A stretch of DNA of 64,000 nt from Strigamia acuminata (lineage: Eukaryota > Arthropoda > Chilopoda > Geophilomorpha > Linotaeniidae), in the NCBI GenBank assembly GCA_949358305.1, contig OX442314.1, positions 50,166,581-50,230,580 on the forward strand, in the 5' to 3' direction. Of the stretch, positions 34,718 to 46,441 are shown in pieces. Within the stretch, counting starts at the first letter, position 1. Each line of letters starts with the position of its first letter. Position numbers and translations under genes: made by a program. The notes under the pieces are model-generated. The model saw only the letters and a list, made by a program, of their open reading frames with translations, was not told the origin of the DNA and did no database searches.

Positions 34718-34995
34718 TACGGTAGTACAGATGCTTCATGGGCAAGCGATATTGCCACTTCTCTTACAAGTTAGTATCAGGGATTCATCGTCTATGTCGG
34801 CAATGTTCCAATAGGTTGGAGTTGTCGCAAGCAATTGAGTGTTGCATGCGGCATGCTCGACCACGGAAACCGAATTTGTGGCTCTGGTCGACCGCGTAAA
34901 AGAACTTTACTGGCTCGACCGTATCTTCGAAAAATTTCCCATTGTCAACAGGATATTTTCTCCTGTCATTGACCAGTGTCAAAATCATCATCATG
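34718..34995 (+). pseudogene. Ty1/Copia RNase H fragment
   Basis: The plus strand encodes STDASWASDIATSL, then FIVYVGNVPIGWSCRKQLSVA, the Copia RNase H pattern (D-x-DWA.. ; W.S.KQ). In another frame it continues as CSTTETEFVALVDRVKELYW, the S(S/T)TEAE motif. The frame change coincides with a 7-bp duplication (GCATGCG/GCATGCT, about 34831-34844). There is also an in-frame stop. Dead relic. Confidence 0.75.
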
Positions 34996-37130
34996 CAAGT
35001 GCTTGAAACGTTGTTATTTATTATTGTTTATTTATTTCTCAATTGTGAGGACTATTGCATTCTATGGGAATTTTGGTTTAAATAATGCTCAGAAAGTACC
35101 CGAGCAATAGTTCGGCTTTTCTTTTGTTATCTCAATAATTCACCACAGGGTTAGTGTTTTATATTTGTACTTCCGCAGCCTCTCTTGTGCTGTCTCCAAC
35201 CATGTCATGGCAAGAGAGGGATTTGTTGGAGTTTGGGCGTCATTGGCTGATAAACGCCAGGCATCTTGCCAAAACATAGTTGTGATAGAGTTATACTAAT
35301 TATTTTATTATTATATTATTTCAAAGTCATTTTTAATATACTGTATACTAAAATATGAACTTTTCTTAATTTAGCCTCCTTTACTTCTACAGTTGAAAAC
35401 GAACACAAATGAGCCAATCAGAAATGACTGTAGTGAGGACTAGCACACATAGTGACTTATCTTAATCAGATAGTGAAGACCAGCTCAAGGGATTACCCAC
35501 GCTCCTCCTCGAACGCTGTTTTGGTCGCGAATAGAAATGTGAAACTCAGCGGCAAATTTAAAGAAGCGTCGAGAGAAGGCCAGAATCCACCTCAAGTTAG
35601 GAGATCCGTGTCGCACTCTGGATTTAACTCCAGACGAAGTAGTTTGTCCATTTTGTTCAGGGGGTGGGTGGGCTCAAGGCATCTTCGCCAGAGCTCATCT
35701 CCTTGTGTGAAAAACATTGGACGAAATAATTCGGTTTTGGTGTCTTGAGACAGCTCTTTTGTAGGAGCCATGGCAGATGAATAAATGATGGCAAATAATG
35801 AACTACAGGATGCAAATTAGTTCAGACACATTTTACGTTGTTGTCATTTGCATATTTAAACCAATGTGTGTTTTTTTTGTGTAAATATCGCATACTTATT
35901 TCCACTGCTTGCAGCAATCTGATACTTTTTTCCAACCCCATGTTAAGAAAACATGGGATTTCTCAGCTCAGAATTTTTATCTTTTTTTTTTGTAAATAGC
36001 CAAAAGTTAGATTAAATGTTGTTATTATTTAGCCCTTTATTGATTACATCTAATTCTTGAACACAAATATTTTACAGGAAATTTTTCTACTGATTTTTTG
36101 AAGCAGAAAAAGTATCGCATACTTTCTGCCAGGGGTTGTATTAACTGGACCAGAACCAGAAATCAATCTTAAAATACCACAGATGGAATTTAATTAAGTT
36201 AATGCATTAATTTAAAAAAAAAAAATGTTTAGGTGTCGTTAGATGTTTATATTCTTGTTTTATCCTAACATTATCGACAGTTCCACATTTCAGTCGCAAA
36301 ATTGGTTCCTTGATTTCAGGTTAGCTAACCTAGTATACACCGATGCATCTCATTGGCCGATCACTCTGCCCTTGACCTGGCTCATTCTGCATTTCTTAGC
36401 AGTATCGACGCATTGGGATAATAAGCGTGTTTCTTAGAAACTCGTGTTGTTTCCACTTCTGATAAGTTGCTAAGCGTTCTGTCTCCATCTTTTAAGACTT
36501 GAAGAGTCCAGGCAACATTTAATTTGTGTTATGTTATGTCATGCCACCACCCTACATGGTGATCCAACAACAGGCAGATATCTTAGACCAGCTCCCAGGA
36601 GATATTTATAACTGCAATTAATTCAAAATGCGGTTTTTCTATTCTCAAACGACCAGTTTATAATAATATACTGTGTATTATTTTTACAAAATTTTAAAAA
36701 ATTAATTGCAATTATTTTTTAAAAATCTCCAGTTATTGAATTTGCAACATTTGACTGGGCCTCATGATGCCTTGGCATCCAAAAACGCCGAGAAAACGAC
36801 GATTGTCCCCGAGGATGAGGTTAGTATAATTTTGAACATCGTTTAAGATGTTACAGTCAATTCCCAAAATAAGTATCTGGTTTTTCAAAAAACCAAATAC
36901 ACTATCCTGTAGAGAAAAGAGAGAAAAGAACTGGTGGGGAGATTGGGGAAGTGGTCGGTGACTAGCCCTTATTCCCTGTGGTTCCGACGACTGGCAGAAA
37001 ACTTGGGACACCGTATTCGTGTGTCCACTCAACGTGTGTACGTTCGCGTTGCTATCCATGTCCCAAAACCAGAACGTAGATCTTACGTCAAGGTTATGAG
37101 AAAACTCACACAAGTTTGATCAAGTTTGAT
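34996..37130. other. Unassigned, with a short TFIIB-like scrap
   Basis: No complete gene seen. 35450-35760 has an open 98-codon frame of unknown meaning. 36931-36955 (GGGAGATTGGGGAAGTGGTCGG) matches a piece of the TFIIB-like copy at 44.97 kb and then diverges. 36728-36820 has acceptor and donor signals around a 31-codon frame I do not recognise. Confidence 0.3.
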
Positions 37131-37439
37131 CAAGAGGAAATGCCTTGGCCTTTGCCGCCTCTGCCGACGCCACCTCCGCCGTCGTCACCACCATCACCTA
37201 AACCAATAATTTTAATTTTAAAAATTAATTTTATCAAAATTATGTATTTTTTCGGTATTTTTTATAGAACACTGGAGTGATGATTTTAAAACAAAACAAA
37301 GATTGTTTATTTTATTAATTTATTAATTTATTTTATTGGTTTTATTGATTTTTATTCGTATTTCAAATTTGACTAAGTTTTTTACATGTTCCGGCATACT
37401 ATTGTACGCAAAAATCGTAGATTTTTTTTTCTTTTTATT

Positions 37440-38390
37440 GAATTTTTCTCATTTAATTTTGTTTATTTTTGTGCATTTTTTCTTATTTTATATTTCATTA
37501 CATTTTTATTTAATTTTAGTAGATTTTTGTTGATATGATTCATTCATTTTTTACAGAAGGAGCAAAAAAAAGTTAGTACACTATAACCTTGCTGTTTTAG
37601 CAACCATTAGGATTGCATAAAACAGTACGGTAACACAAAATTAACATTTGAGGACACATAGGGACACACATTACCAAAATCATGTACACATGCATATTCC
37701 ACAGAAACACAGTACCATAATCATATACACATGCATATTCAGCAACACTACCATGCGTTAAGGGGGGAACTTTAGTATGTTTCCCTGCATAGGAATTAAT
37801 TCACTCTTACACATCACTTAAAACTTAAAAATTTTGCTTTAGTTGCTTCACCTGTGAAGAAGCAGTCTTGTGACGAAGATGAAGAGGAATCGGTTGTTGG
37901 TGGGAGAGATTTTTTTATGTGTTTAGTTGTTTTATTCAATTTTGAAATTTAGTTTGCTCAATTTGTTGAATTTTGACATTCGTTTAGGTCTTTTTGGTCA
38001 ATTTAGACATTCGTTTAAGTCGCTTTATAAGGGTGATTGGGTTGTGTATGATGCAGTCAAGTTTTGCTGTGGTTACTGATTGCACTTACGACATTCAGTC
38101 ATATACTTGCACACATTTTAGAATAATTTTTTAGAAATGGAAATGTACATTTAAATGAGCATTAAATGCTCCGCCTGATCGGTGAATCCAACCTATGACG
38201 CCAACGCGACGTTGCGCCCCCTGTTCGACGTTTTACCTTCTTTGAAGTTTCAGTTACGACTTCCGTAGGCACATTTTCTCAACCCGTTACAATGTAAGTT
38301 GCTTTTGGTTTCTGCCACCTCCCATTCTTGTTCAGGTGGCAATGCTTTGCTTGGACACTCCAGTTATTGTTGTGTGATTTAATTTCATGG
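37440..38390 (+). repeat. Second copy of the repeat segment between short ORF and hairpin block
   Basis: Matches 30030-30250 (TTGATATGATTCATTCATTTTTTACAGAAGGAGC; CATTCGTTTAAGTCGCTTTATA...GATTGGGTTGTG), with about 400 bp of extra DNA between. This copy has no RPYHLAPY frame upstream. Confidence 0.55.
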
Positions 38391-40450
38391 ATTTTTCTCA
38401 AAGTAATCCAACTACGGAGCAGTTAAAAACTATTTTCTGTTAGAAAATTAATCCAAAATTGTAATTGGAATAAAAATACAGAGTATTTAGAGACAAGTGA
38501 ATTAACTGAATCTATCCAAAAGCGTTTTGTACTACATAAGCATACAACAATGTTTGTCAGAAAACTCCAAAATTTTCATTGTTTTGAGAGTACTTTTTTT
38601 CCCTTTTTTTTAACAAGGAGTCGCAGTCCCCCAAAATATTTAAAAGTAAATGATAAGAATTTTTTAAAATAATTTTAAAAACACATGTTGTTCAAACTCC
38701 TAGAATTTCAAATGAAATTTCGACTCGTTTATTCTTTTTCCTCATGAGAGCAACATCGACTCTATTTGCTCGGCCAACCAAAGCCGACAAGACCGTCGCC
38801 AAAGGTGTCTTAGCCCCTAGAGGACATTCTATTTGTCACGGTGGAGTTGGTGCAAGCAAAACAAGCTGCGAACTAGGGATGAGAACTTGACCAATTTTGG
38901 GGTCCCGTCCCGTCCCGTGTCCCGAATGTCCAAATTTTTCCCGTCCCGTCCCGTCCCGTGTCCCGAATGTCCAAATTTTTTCAGTCCCGTCCCGTCCCGT
39001 GTCCCGAATGTCCAAATTTTTCCCGTCCCGTCCCGTCCCGTGTCCCGAAATGTGCCGATTTTTCGAGTCCAGAACGTAATATGCGCGTATAACGTCAACG
39101 TAATACGCGCGTATAACGTTAAAATATGATCAAATGTGATCAAATATGATCAAATATGATCAAATTTAATCAAATATGATCAAATATGATCAATAAATAT
39201 GATAAAATGAAACTTCACCAAGTCCCGTCCCGTCCCGAATCCCGCATAAGGCAAAAATTATCAGTCCCGTCCCGTCCCGAATCCCGTGAAATAGATTTAT
39301 CCAGTCCCGTCCCGTCCCGAATCCCGCTGCGGGACCGGGACGGGACCGGGACCGGGACCGGGACCGGGACCGGTCCCGGTCCCGTTCTCGTTCTCATCCC
39401 TACTGCGAACTACGACAAAATGACGATTTAAGCTGCATTTAAAGCGCTTGTAAATGCCACATGCACGAGCAATGTGGGCTTACAATACAAACACATGTAA
39501 ATGCCACATTCCTGTCAAGAAGGATGCGGGCTAACAATACAATGAAGCAAAGAAATTTGAAAATGACCAGAGCTCTCTTCTGGTTCCACTGAGACTGTCA
39601 AGTCATCAGTTTATCCAGGGGTGACCACGTGGAGGTAGAGAGTTGGATTTTACACCCCCTGATGAAAACAAACTCAAACTCACTTGAGAATTTGTATTGG
39701 ATTCAACCCAAAGGCCCGATCGGAAAATCAAAATGGGCGACATCAACTAGAACAATGTAAAATGGACAAATTTTAAGAAAAATTAAAATAATAATTCCGT
39801 AAAATATTACTTTTCAGGATGTAAATATTTGACTTCAAAATCGTTTCATTGAAGACAAAATTTGAGTTGGAACATAATTTACCAGAATTTGAAAATTCCT
39901 CCTTTTTAACGCAAACGACAGCTTCAAGAAAACAACAGCATCGATAATAAGACAACTACCCGAGCTAAAATTGAAGAAAAGTGAAACAAATTAATGCAAT
40001 TTCATGAGGAAAAATCAAACGGGAATACATTACAACGAAATCCAACATGTCGCAGTGCGTCCAACGTGCAATGACAACTGTAAACCCCGTAGAAACATAC
40101 GGGGTTTAAATTTCGATAAAACACGGATATTAAGAAAACATAGAAGCAATCTTCAATCGAATTAAATTAATTATTTTGACTTAGTCGTTTCAATTTTCGA
40201 CCGATATTATTGTCATTGGTGCCATGGTGCAAAATTAAATTTTCCCACTTTCTGGACGTAATCAAATCCACCGAGAGACCGACCAAGTTCAAATCCAACT
40301 TACCGATACCACTAACGTGCGCCATCATTGTGGTTATATTACACGGGGTTCACATTCCGTAAAACACGGGCATGCGTAATGATAGAATCAATCTTTGAAC
40401 CAAAATAATTTTTTGGATTTAGCTATCAGGTGGCACTTTCAAGTGGTACT
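38390..40450 (+). repeat. Hairpin-rich repeat block, copy 2
   Basis: Colinear with 52310-53910, including the 2 tandem hairpin units (about 39450-39530) and the tail with CACGGGGTT(C/T)ACA and ACACGGGCATG. Interrupted by a hAT-type MITE at 38874-39402. Confidence 0.7.
38874..39402. mobile_element. hAT-type MITE carrying CCCGT minisatellites
   Basis: Ends TAGGGATGAGAAC and GTTCTCATCCCTA. Flanks CTGCGAAC (38866-38873 and 39403-39410) are a perfect 8-bp duplication. Inside are three units of GTCCCGTCCCGTCCCGTG plus TCCCGAATGTCC, a (TGATCAAATA)n tract, three units of AGTCCCGTCCCGTCCCGAATC and a run of GGGACC. No transposase. Confidence 0.9.
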
Positions 40451-41036
40451 TCTGGTCATTTATTCCCTCATATTTGACCAACCACTTATTTTACAATTTC
40501 ATTTCAAAATTTTTGCAATGTTAATCTGTTTTTTTATCAACACATGTAACACATTTCAATAAATAATAATCTTTTTTTCTTCCTTTTGTATTCCAAATTG
40601 TATTCCATAAAAAAATCCTGCAACAAAACATTCTCTTTTCTTTTTACTGAAACCAAACCACCAAATTGTAAGTTCGGTAAGCCTTTTTATTGGCAATTTC
40701 AGTGCAAGTGTCCTCCTCATCCAATTACACATGATGGACACGACTCTGGACACGTCGCGTAATCACGTGTAATGAACGTTTCCATTTCGAGATTCCACAT
40801 CCGGCCAAGTTTTCCAAATGTTATGAAAACGTTTCTAAAACGAATCAGTACGATTACCAAAACATTAGCGAAATTCGAAATTTTGAAATTCATTTGCACT
40901 TCCCTGCATTGCAGCACGGTTAACGGGTTGCTCCAAGCCCCTGCAGACTTAGCGCTTCACTGCAGTGCGCCGCGCCGTTCAATACGCACTCCAACGAACT
41001 ATTGCCGAAATATCGTAGGGCGATACGACGTTCAGA

Positions 41037-41468
41037 AAACGGTTTGTGAAACAGCCAATCAAAGCCGATAACTGTAATATACAGCATTTGGTCGATTTTC
41101 CCGACATCGTGATTCAGAGATGCGAAATTCAGCGCTTATTCCAAGCCTTATTCAAAGCCTTCTTATTTGTGGATAAGTTTATAGGTTTAATCGCGGAAGC
41201 AACGGAATCGAAAACGGTTCTTCTCAACGTTTACGACGATTGGCTCGCATCCATTTCACCGTACGCGGCTTTCTGTCGTTTCAATTTTATCATGAGGGCC
41301 ATTATGGTCAGCGTAGACCGCACCTGGCTCATTCTCAAACCCGACGTGACCACTATGACCGAACCCGACCACATCTGGCCCACGCACACCGACGAAGAGT
41401 GGACCAATATCGAAGACCAACTCAAAGATCTCATTCTAGTAAACATGTTATTCCCCAAAAGAAAGTGA
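41037..41468 (+). pseudogene. Prp8 fragment (spliceosome core protein), intronless
   Basis: About 143 codons. The sequence from LVDFPDIVI through [13 protein letters not shown] and [20 protein letters not shown] to LKDLILVN follows the Prp8 RNase H-like/linker region at moderate identity. Full Prp8 is over 2300 residues, so this is a small piece. It ends FPKRK and a stop where the real protein continues, and nothing upstream is recognisable. No intron is seen. A retrocopied or duplicated relic. Confidence 0.8.
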
Positions 41469-41831
41469 TTTATGTATTCTCCTCTGCCTTACCATCACCT
41501 GCTTTCATTTTGGAAGTGTTTTGACACTTAAAACCTTTCAAGCGAAATAAGAAAGCATTTCATCGAGCGACACATCAAAAGTCAATAATAGAAACAAACA
41601 TTGGTTGCCATAGAAACATTAACGGCACAAAAAAAAATTATCACAGACTCTGATCAATAAATAAAAATAATACTCCTTAAAGGTTTTATATTTCATTTAC
41701 AAAATCTGTTTTAAAAAAATGGCACAAATACTTTAACCTACTTTAATTCCCTAATTTCCGAGCAAATTGAATAAAAAAAAATTTTTTTCCTTAGCAAATT
41801 GTAATAAAAACATCTTAAAAACACGCCAGAT

Positions 41832-44232
41832 TGTAGTGACCCTAGTGGTCACTAGATGGAAATACAGAAATGTGTCTGAAAATATTTTATATTTTTTATT
41901 TTTGTGTTTATTTTTTATGTTACTTGAGGAAAAAGTAGCTTGGAGAAACATGTGGGTGGTTGCCAGAGCAACCAGCCCTTCAGCTGTTTGCAACAGGAAC
42001 TGCTTCCTGCAAAGAGTGAGAGAACCTCAGTTTGAAATCAGTCTTTGCTAAGTACAGTCACTAAAATCTACCCTTGAAAACCATTAGAATTCTTTGTGTA
42101 GACCGTGACATTCTTGCTAGATATTTTGAGCTCATTCTTGTAATAACCAGAGTTATTACGGAAGTTTCTTGCCGTGATCAATTCCGGTGAGATTTCTTCT
42201 TGCTATCGTGAGAAACACGGTAGCGAGAGTTCTTTCTTGCCAAGTTGCAACTGCTTGGTGAGATTTTCCATTTCGCGACACAGGCGTTGCGAATCCCAGT
42301 TTGTGAAAGAAACTCGATGCCAGGCGTGAAGAACCATTCACGTTGTCGGAAATTTGTCCGTGGTGATTCAGTTTTGCGCCGAGATCGTGTTGAGCCGAAC
42401 GATTTGAACGCGAAGTTGAGTGTGGAAATCAGTCCGCTGGAACGTTGGAGAGACGACGACCGCCCGAAGTCCGAGACGGAGTCGTCGAGGGTCCAGCTTG
42501 TCGCGTCCTACTTGGTATAGGTTTAAATAGCGCTTACGTGTAATACTTTACCTGTGATCAATTATGCAAATACCCAAATGAATACCAAATGTATTTAAAT
42601 GAACAAGTAATTTATTCAGTAGGCTTGAAGGCCTTAAAATACACTTAATATAAAACTAGAGTCGACTTGGTCAGAGTCGAACAAAGGATTTCTCAAGATG
42701 GCGTCGTCGGTTCCGCGTGGTCGGCGGAACAAAGGCGGCGTCTCGAGTTGTCGTTAATTCGTCACGGATTCGTCGTCACGGACGCGGTGGAATGCTCTTT
42801 CGAGTCTTCTATCCGTGCCTGTTGTCTAGGGTTTGGTTTAGCATCGCAGAGGCCTCGTCTAGGAACTCTGGGGTTCCCTACAAAGCACTCGGACACTTAC
42901 TTCGGCAAATAATCGTCTGGGCGATTATTCTGGGTGATTTCACAAGGACTATTCTTTTGCTTTCGCCGGAATAGCTCTCAAGTGACTTCGTGAGAGTTAC
43001 AGTTTGCACTTTACTCAGCGATCCTTGATCAATCCTAACTTGTAGTTGAAGTTGGCCTTACGGTGAGGTAGTTGCTGTGTTCTTGGTGTCGTTTGTGTAA
43101 GTTCTGTTTTTTGGCGGAAAACACAGCCTTTTATGCAGTGGGGTGAAGGGCCGGCGATCAACCAATGGGGGCTGACCACCAGCCGCTTCCTTCCCGTCGG
43201 GGCACACACCTGCCATGGGGAGGTGGAGCCAACTCGGGGGGGGGGGGGGGGGAACGACTCTTCAATCATAGTGACTCAGAGGGCAAGTATCCGCCCTGGG
43301 GGGACATTTAGCCAACTGGGTCACCACAAGCTAAACGGAATTGAGTCTGTCGCTATTGTTTTGCGAAGACGAGCGGAACGACGGGAGCAAATCTTCAACA
43401 TCGCCTTCCGATCGAGAACATGGAGTCGACGCATTGATTTCTTACTGCATTGTTTTCCGTTTATTCTTCTCTTTCCAATTTTGCTTAAACATTTTATTGA
43501 ATATTTGTTTTATTCTTATTATTAGTCAAACTTGTATAACGTTAATATTTATCATTTAATCTTTTAATATTGTATGGTAGTAGTAATTCTTTAAGTCAAA
43601 GAATAAATTATAATGTGTCATTAGAGAGTTTGCGGGATGCATTTTTCCCTTAAAGTTAAACACTATACGGTATAAAAATAGTGTAAAGGAAAAATGATAA
43701 ATTAAGTTTTTGCGGGCTGCACTTTTCCCTTATCACTACACTATTTCAGCCGACTACTGACAGTTTGTAATTTTGGGCCTAAAAATTTAATTTGGGGGCG
43801 TAAATGTGCAAATTTCTGCATAAAATTCCACTATTATGCCTATAAAGTATGGTTTTGGGCCTAAAATTCAATTTTGGGCCTCACTTAAAATTCAATCTAC
43901 GTACCTATGATTGATGTGTTTGATCGAGACAACAAAATAATCGCCATTTGCAATTGGCGGAGCTAACAATATAGTGTTCTGAATTCTCATTGGCTGCGCT
44001 ATATTTTAATTTAGTGTTGAAAACGATACACTAAAAATTTTTCCCTTACGATATGGCACTAAAATAGTGTAACGTAGAGAAAAATAAGGGAAAAATGCAT
44101 CCCACAAACTCTCTATTATTGAATTTCCCTCAGTTAAGTTAGAGTTAGTAAGGCATTTAATTAAAATAGAAATAAAGTGTCGTAAGTCCCGTTGTGGCAA
44201 TTAGTGAGTTAGTAAGAACCCAGCTCATTACA
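41832..44232 (+). mobile_element. LTR (about 0.9 kb) expanded by nested insertions
   Basis: Begins TGTAGTGACCCTAGTGGTCA and ends CAGCTCATTACA. The flanks AGAT (41828-41831) and AGAT (44233-44236) are a perfect 4-bp duplication, typical of Gypsy-type integration. The outer parts align with 24.7-25.6 kb. The middle (about 42520-43600) is foreign GC-richer DNA with a G-run at 43230-43252, and a TIR element occupies 43624-44113. Confidence 0.75.
43624..44113. mobile_element. TIR element (490 bp) nested in the LTR
   Basis: Ends GAGAGTTTGCGGGATGCATT and its inverse, bordered by TA on both sides. A second, inner partial copy of the end motif (TTTTTGCGGGCTGCACTTTT) lies at about 43707, and TATAGTGT/ACACTATT words recur. 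No transposase. TA duplication suggests a Tc1/mariner- or PIF-like mobiliser. Confidence 0.8.
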
Positions 44233-44259
44233 AGATATAATAATACCGATAAAACCTGA

Positions 44260-45104
44260 GATTTTGTCATAGACGTCGCAAACGAATGGCGATCGTTTCA
44301 AAGCTTCGGCCATGAAACATTCACTGCCGACTCGTGTCGTGTCGGAGCCGCCGAGAATGCGCTGCTTGCCGGCTTCGATCTGTTGACTGGAATTGTTCCG
44401 GCGACCGGAGCTGCGGGTGTAGACGAGAAAGGCGGTGCCAAATATCGCTACAAGAGGCCGGTGGTGAGGAGCGCCGACCGAGTATTGACCACAGCATTCC
44501 AGGATATAAGTACGATGGCCGAAAGAATCCACTTGGCGCAAACCATCGTGGACAGGGTGAACAATTCAAGAAGGTTGTGGAAACAAAAAAGATAAAAGGA
44601 ACCCACGAAATCATTGCAACTTCCTGTCTGTACCTCGCGTGCAAATAAGAAAAAGTTCCAAGGTCCCTCATGAAGACCTGCGCCGTATCCAAAGTTTCTG
44701 TGAAAAACATTGGACGGTGGTTCAAGTTGATCGTGAGGTCGCTTGAGACAACCGTTGAGGATGTCGGGAGTGAAGCGAGAAAAGGCGAGGATTTCAACGC
44801 CAGATTTTGCGGAAAACTGGGTCTGGACATGACAGTGCGACGAGCAGCTATCTGTATTTCGGAAAGAGCGGTTAATTTGGACGGTGTAGCCGGGAGAAGT
44901 CCGCTTTTGATCGCGGTGGCAGCCCTTTACTTGGCATGGATGGCTTCGAGGAAGAAAAAGAGTGGGAGGGAGATTGGGGAAGTGGTCGGGGTGAGTGAGG
45001 CAACGATTGGAAAACTGTACAAGCTGATCCACCCAAAAGCAGCCCAGATGTTCCCTCATGATTTCGTGTTCGCCGTTCCTATCGCCAAGCTACCCGCAAA
45101 ATAA
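44260..45104 (+). pseudogene. TFIIB-like general transcription factor, processed and broken
   Basis: Starting 24 bp after the nested LTR, the frame reads FVIDVANEWRSF, ALLAGFDLLTGIVPATGAAG and DRVLTTAFQDISTMAERIHL, which follow TFIIB's linker and first cyclin fold. Near 44565 the frame shifts by one. An in-frame TAA at 44646-44648 follows SCLYLACK. The same frame then resumes with AVSKVSVKNIGRWFKLIVRS and, for the second cyclin fold, GREIGEVVGVSEATIGKLYK, ending LPAK and a stop at 45104. The N-terminal zinc ribbon is missing. No introns are seen across both repeats. The length of homology (about 280 codons) points to a retrocopy now dead. Confidence 0.85.
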
Positions 45105-45848
45105 TTCCAGTCAGTTCATTGGCCACTGAATCATTGCTAATGAATTGATAAATTTTCCCCAATAATAATAATATTTTCCAATAATGTTTAAACTGACTAC
45201 ATCTAATAAAATTTTGTGCCAACTCAACTCTTTTGACATTAAATTAATATTTTGACTTTGACCCATTTTGTCACTGTACATCACTCTAAATTTAATAAAA
45301 TTAATATCTCATCACTCAAGTTTGATCTACTCTCTAACAAAAATATTAAATATTCCTTACAGCTTGAATTATTAATTTGTTAAGCCAAACTGATTGATCT
45401 GCATACGGCACCATGCTGCAACTAACCTTCTCATAATATAACATTACGGTACTTGTTTGCGGGTTGGCACACTTGATTTACAAATTACAAATTTATACAC
45501 ACCAATAAGGTCATAACTTGACTTTTTATACGTTCCTAAAGTTTACAGCTTTGAAAAATGTTCATCATAGTATACTACATTAGCGCATCTGTTGTAAGCC
45601 TTTTTGCATGTGCCATTGTTGCAATAATGCTTTGATTATTTATTGTATAGTTTGTCAAATCCCTTTGTCTTAGGCCCTGTTCCTCAGTTTTTAAGATCCA
45701 TTACGGATCAGTTGGCCAGGACCATCCCTTGTACCCTTCTTGTACCTTTCTTTTGCACACTACAGTACATGTGGTATCAGGTACCGTTGTCCACGTTGAT
45801 GAAACCACCCTCAACCTCTCCCTTGGTATAAGACCACTCGAGCCAACC

Positions 45849-46082
45849 ATGTCCCACTAGCACGCCGATCGCAAAACGACCGACCGCAAAACGGCGGACC
45901 GCGAAACTGCCGATGGTGTCAACGAACAGGGTCCCGTCGAGGCTGCTGGTCAGCGCGCAACACGTAGGCCCTATCACTTAGCCCCTTATCACTGCGATTT
46001 TGATGGTAGTGGTATGTATAAACCACATATTGATTTTGGCCAAAAGATTGGTGCACCTTGCAAGATTGTGAGATTTATTTAG
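45849..46082 (+). pseudogene. Short conserved ORF family, copy 3 (early stop)
   Basis: Same CCAACCATGTCCCAC start but TAG is the fourth codon. The rest of the frame is open to TAG at 46082 and keeps RPYHLAPYHCDFDGSGMYKP and FGQKIGAPCKIVRFI. Flanking repeat DNA also matches copies 1 and 2. Confidence 0.7.
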
Positions 46083-46246
46083 TTTTTTTGTGCAATTGTA
46101 CCACAGATTGATGCGCCTTGCAAGTTTGTGTGAGTTCATTAGTTTTTTGTTTTGTTTTCTGTATTATTCGAGCATTTGGTTTATTATTAATGAGTCGTCT
46201 GATTTATGATGTTTTAATTGTATGGTTTATTGCTTGTGTTAACCAA

Positions 46247-46441
46247 GGAACGCTAGGATCACGAACGGTTGATAGTGTCGACGAACAGGGTCCAATCGGG
46301 GCTGCTGGTCAGCGTGCAACACATAGGCCCTATCACTTAGCCCCTTATCACTGCGATTTTGATGGTAGTGGTATGTATAAACCACATACTGATTTTGGTC
46401 AAAATATTGGTGTACCTTGCAATAATTTGAGATTTATTTAG
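46247..46441 (+). pseudogene. Short conserved ORF family, copy 4 (no start)
   Basis: The C-terminal half is present (GQRATHRPYHLAPYHCDFDG), then KPHTDFGQNIGVPC, to TAG at 46441. The normal start region is replaced; the frame is open upstream through repeat DNA to 46118. Arranged head-to-tail with copy 3, about 165 bp apart. Confidence 0.65.

Noticed and set aside
35452-35748. A 98-codon ORF, and a possible THAP-like zinc finger on the opposite strand
   Set aside because: Cys/His spacing does not fit THAP and the opposite frame has stops; no support for either.
38829-39431. Open frames of Ser/Pro/Arg- or Gly/Thr-repeat proteins
   Set aside because: They arise from the CCCGT and GGGACC minisatellites being a multiple of three in places; both strands are open equally.
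44260-45104. A functional TFIIB gene
   Set aside because: A frame change near 44565, an in-frame stop at 44646 and a missing zinc ribbon rule out a normal product.
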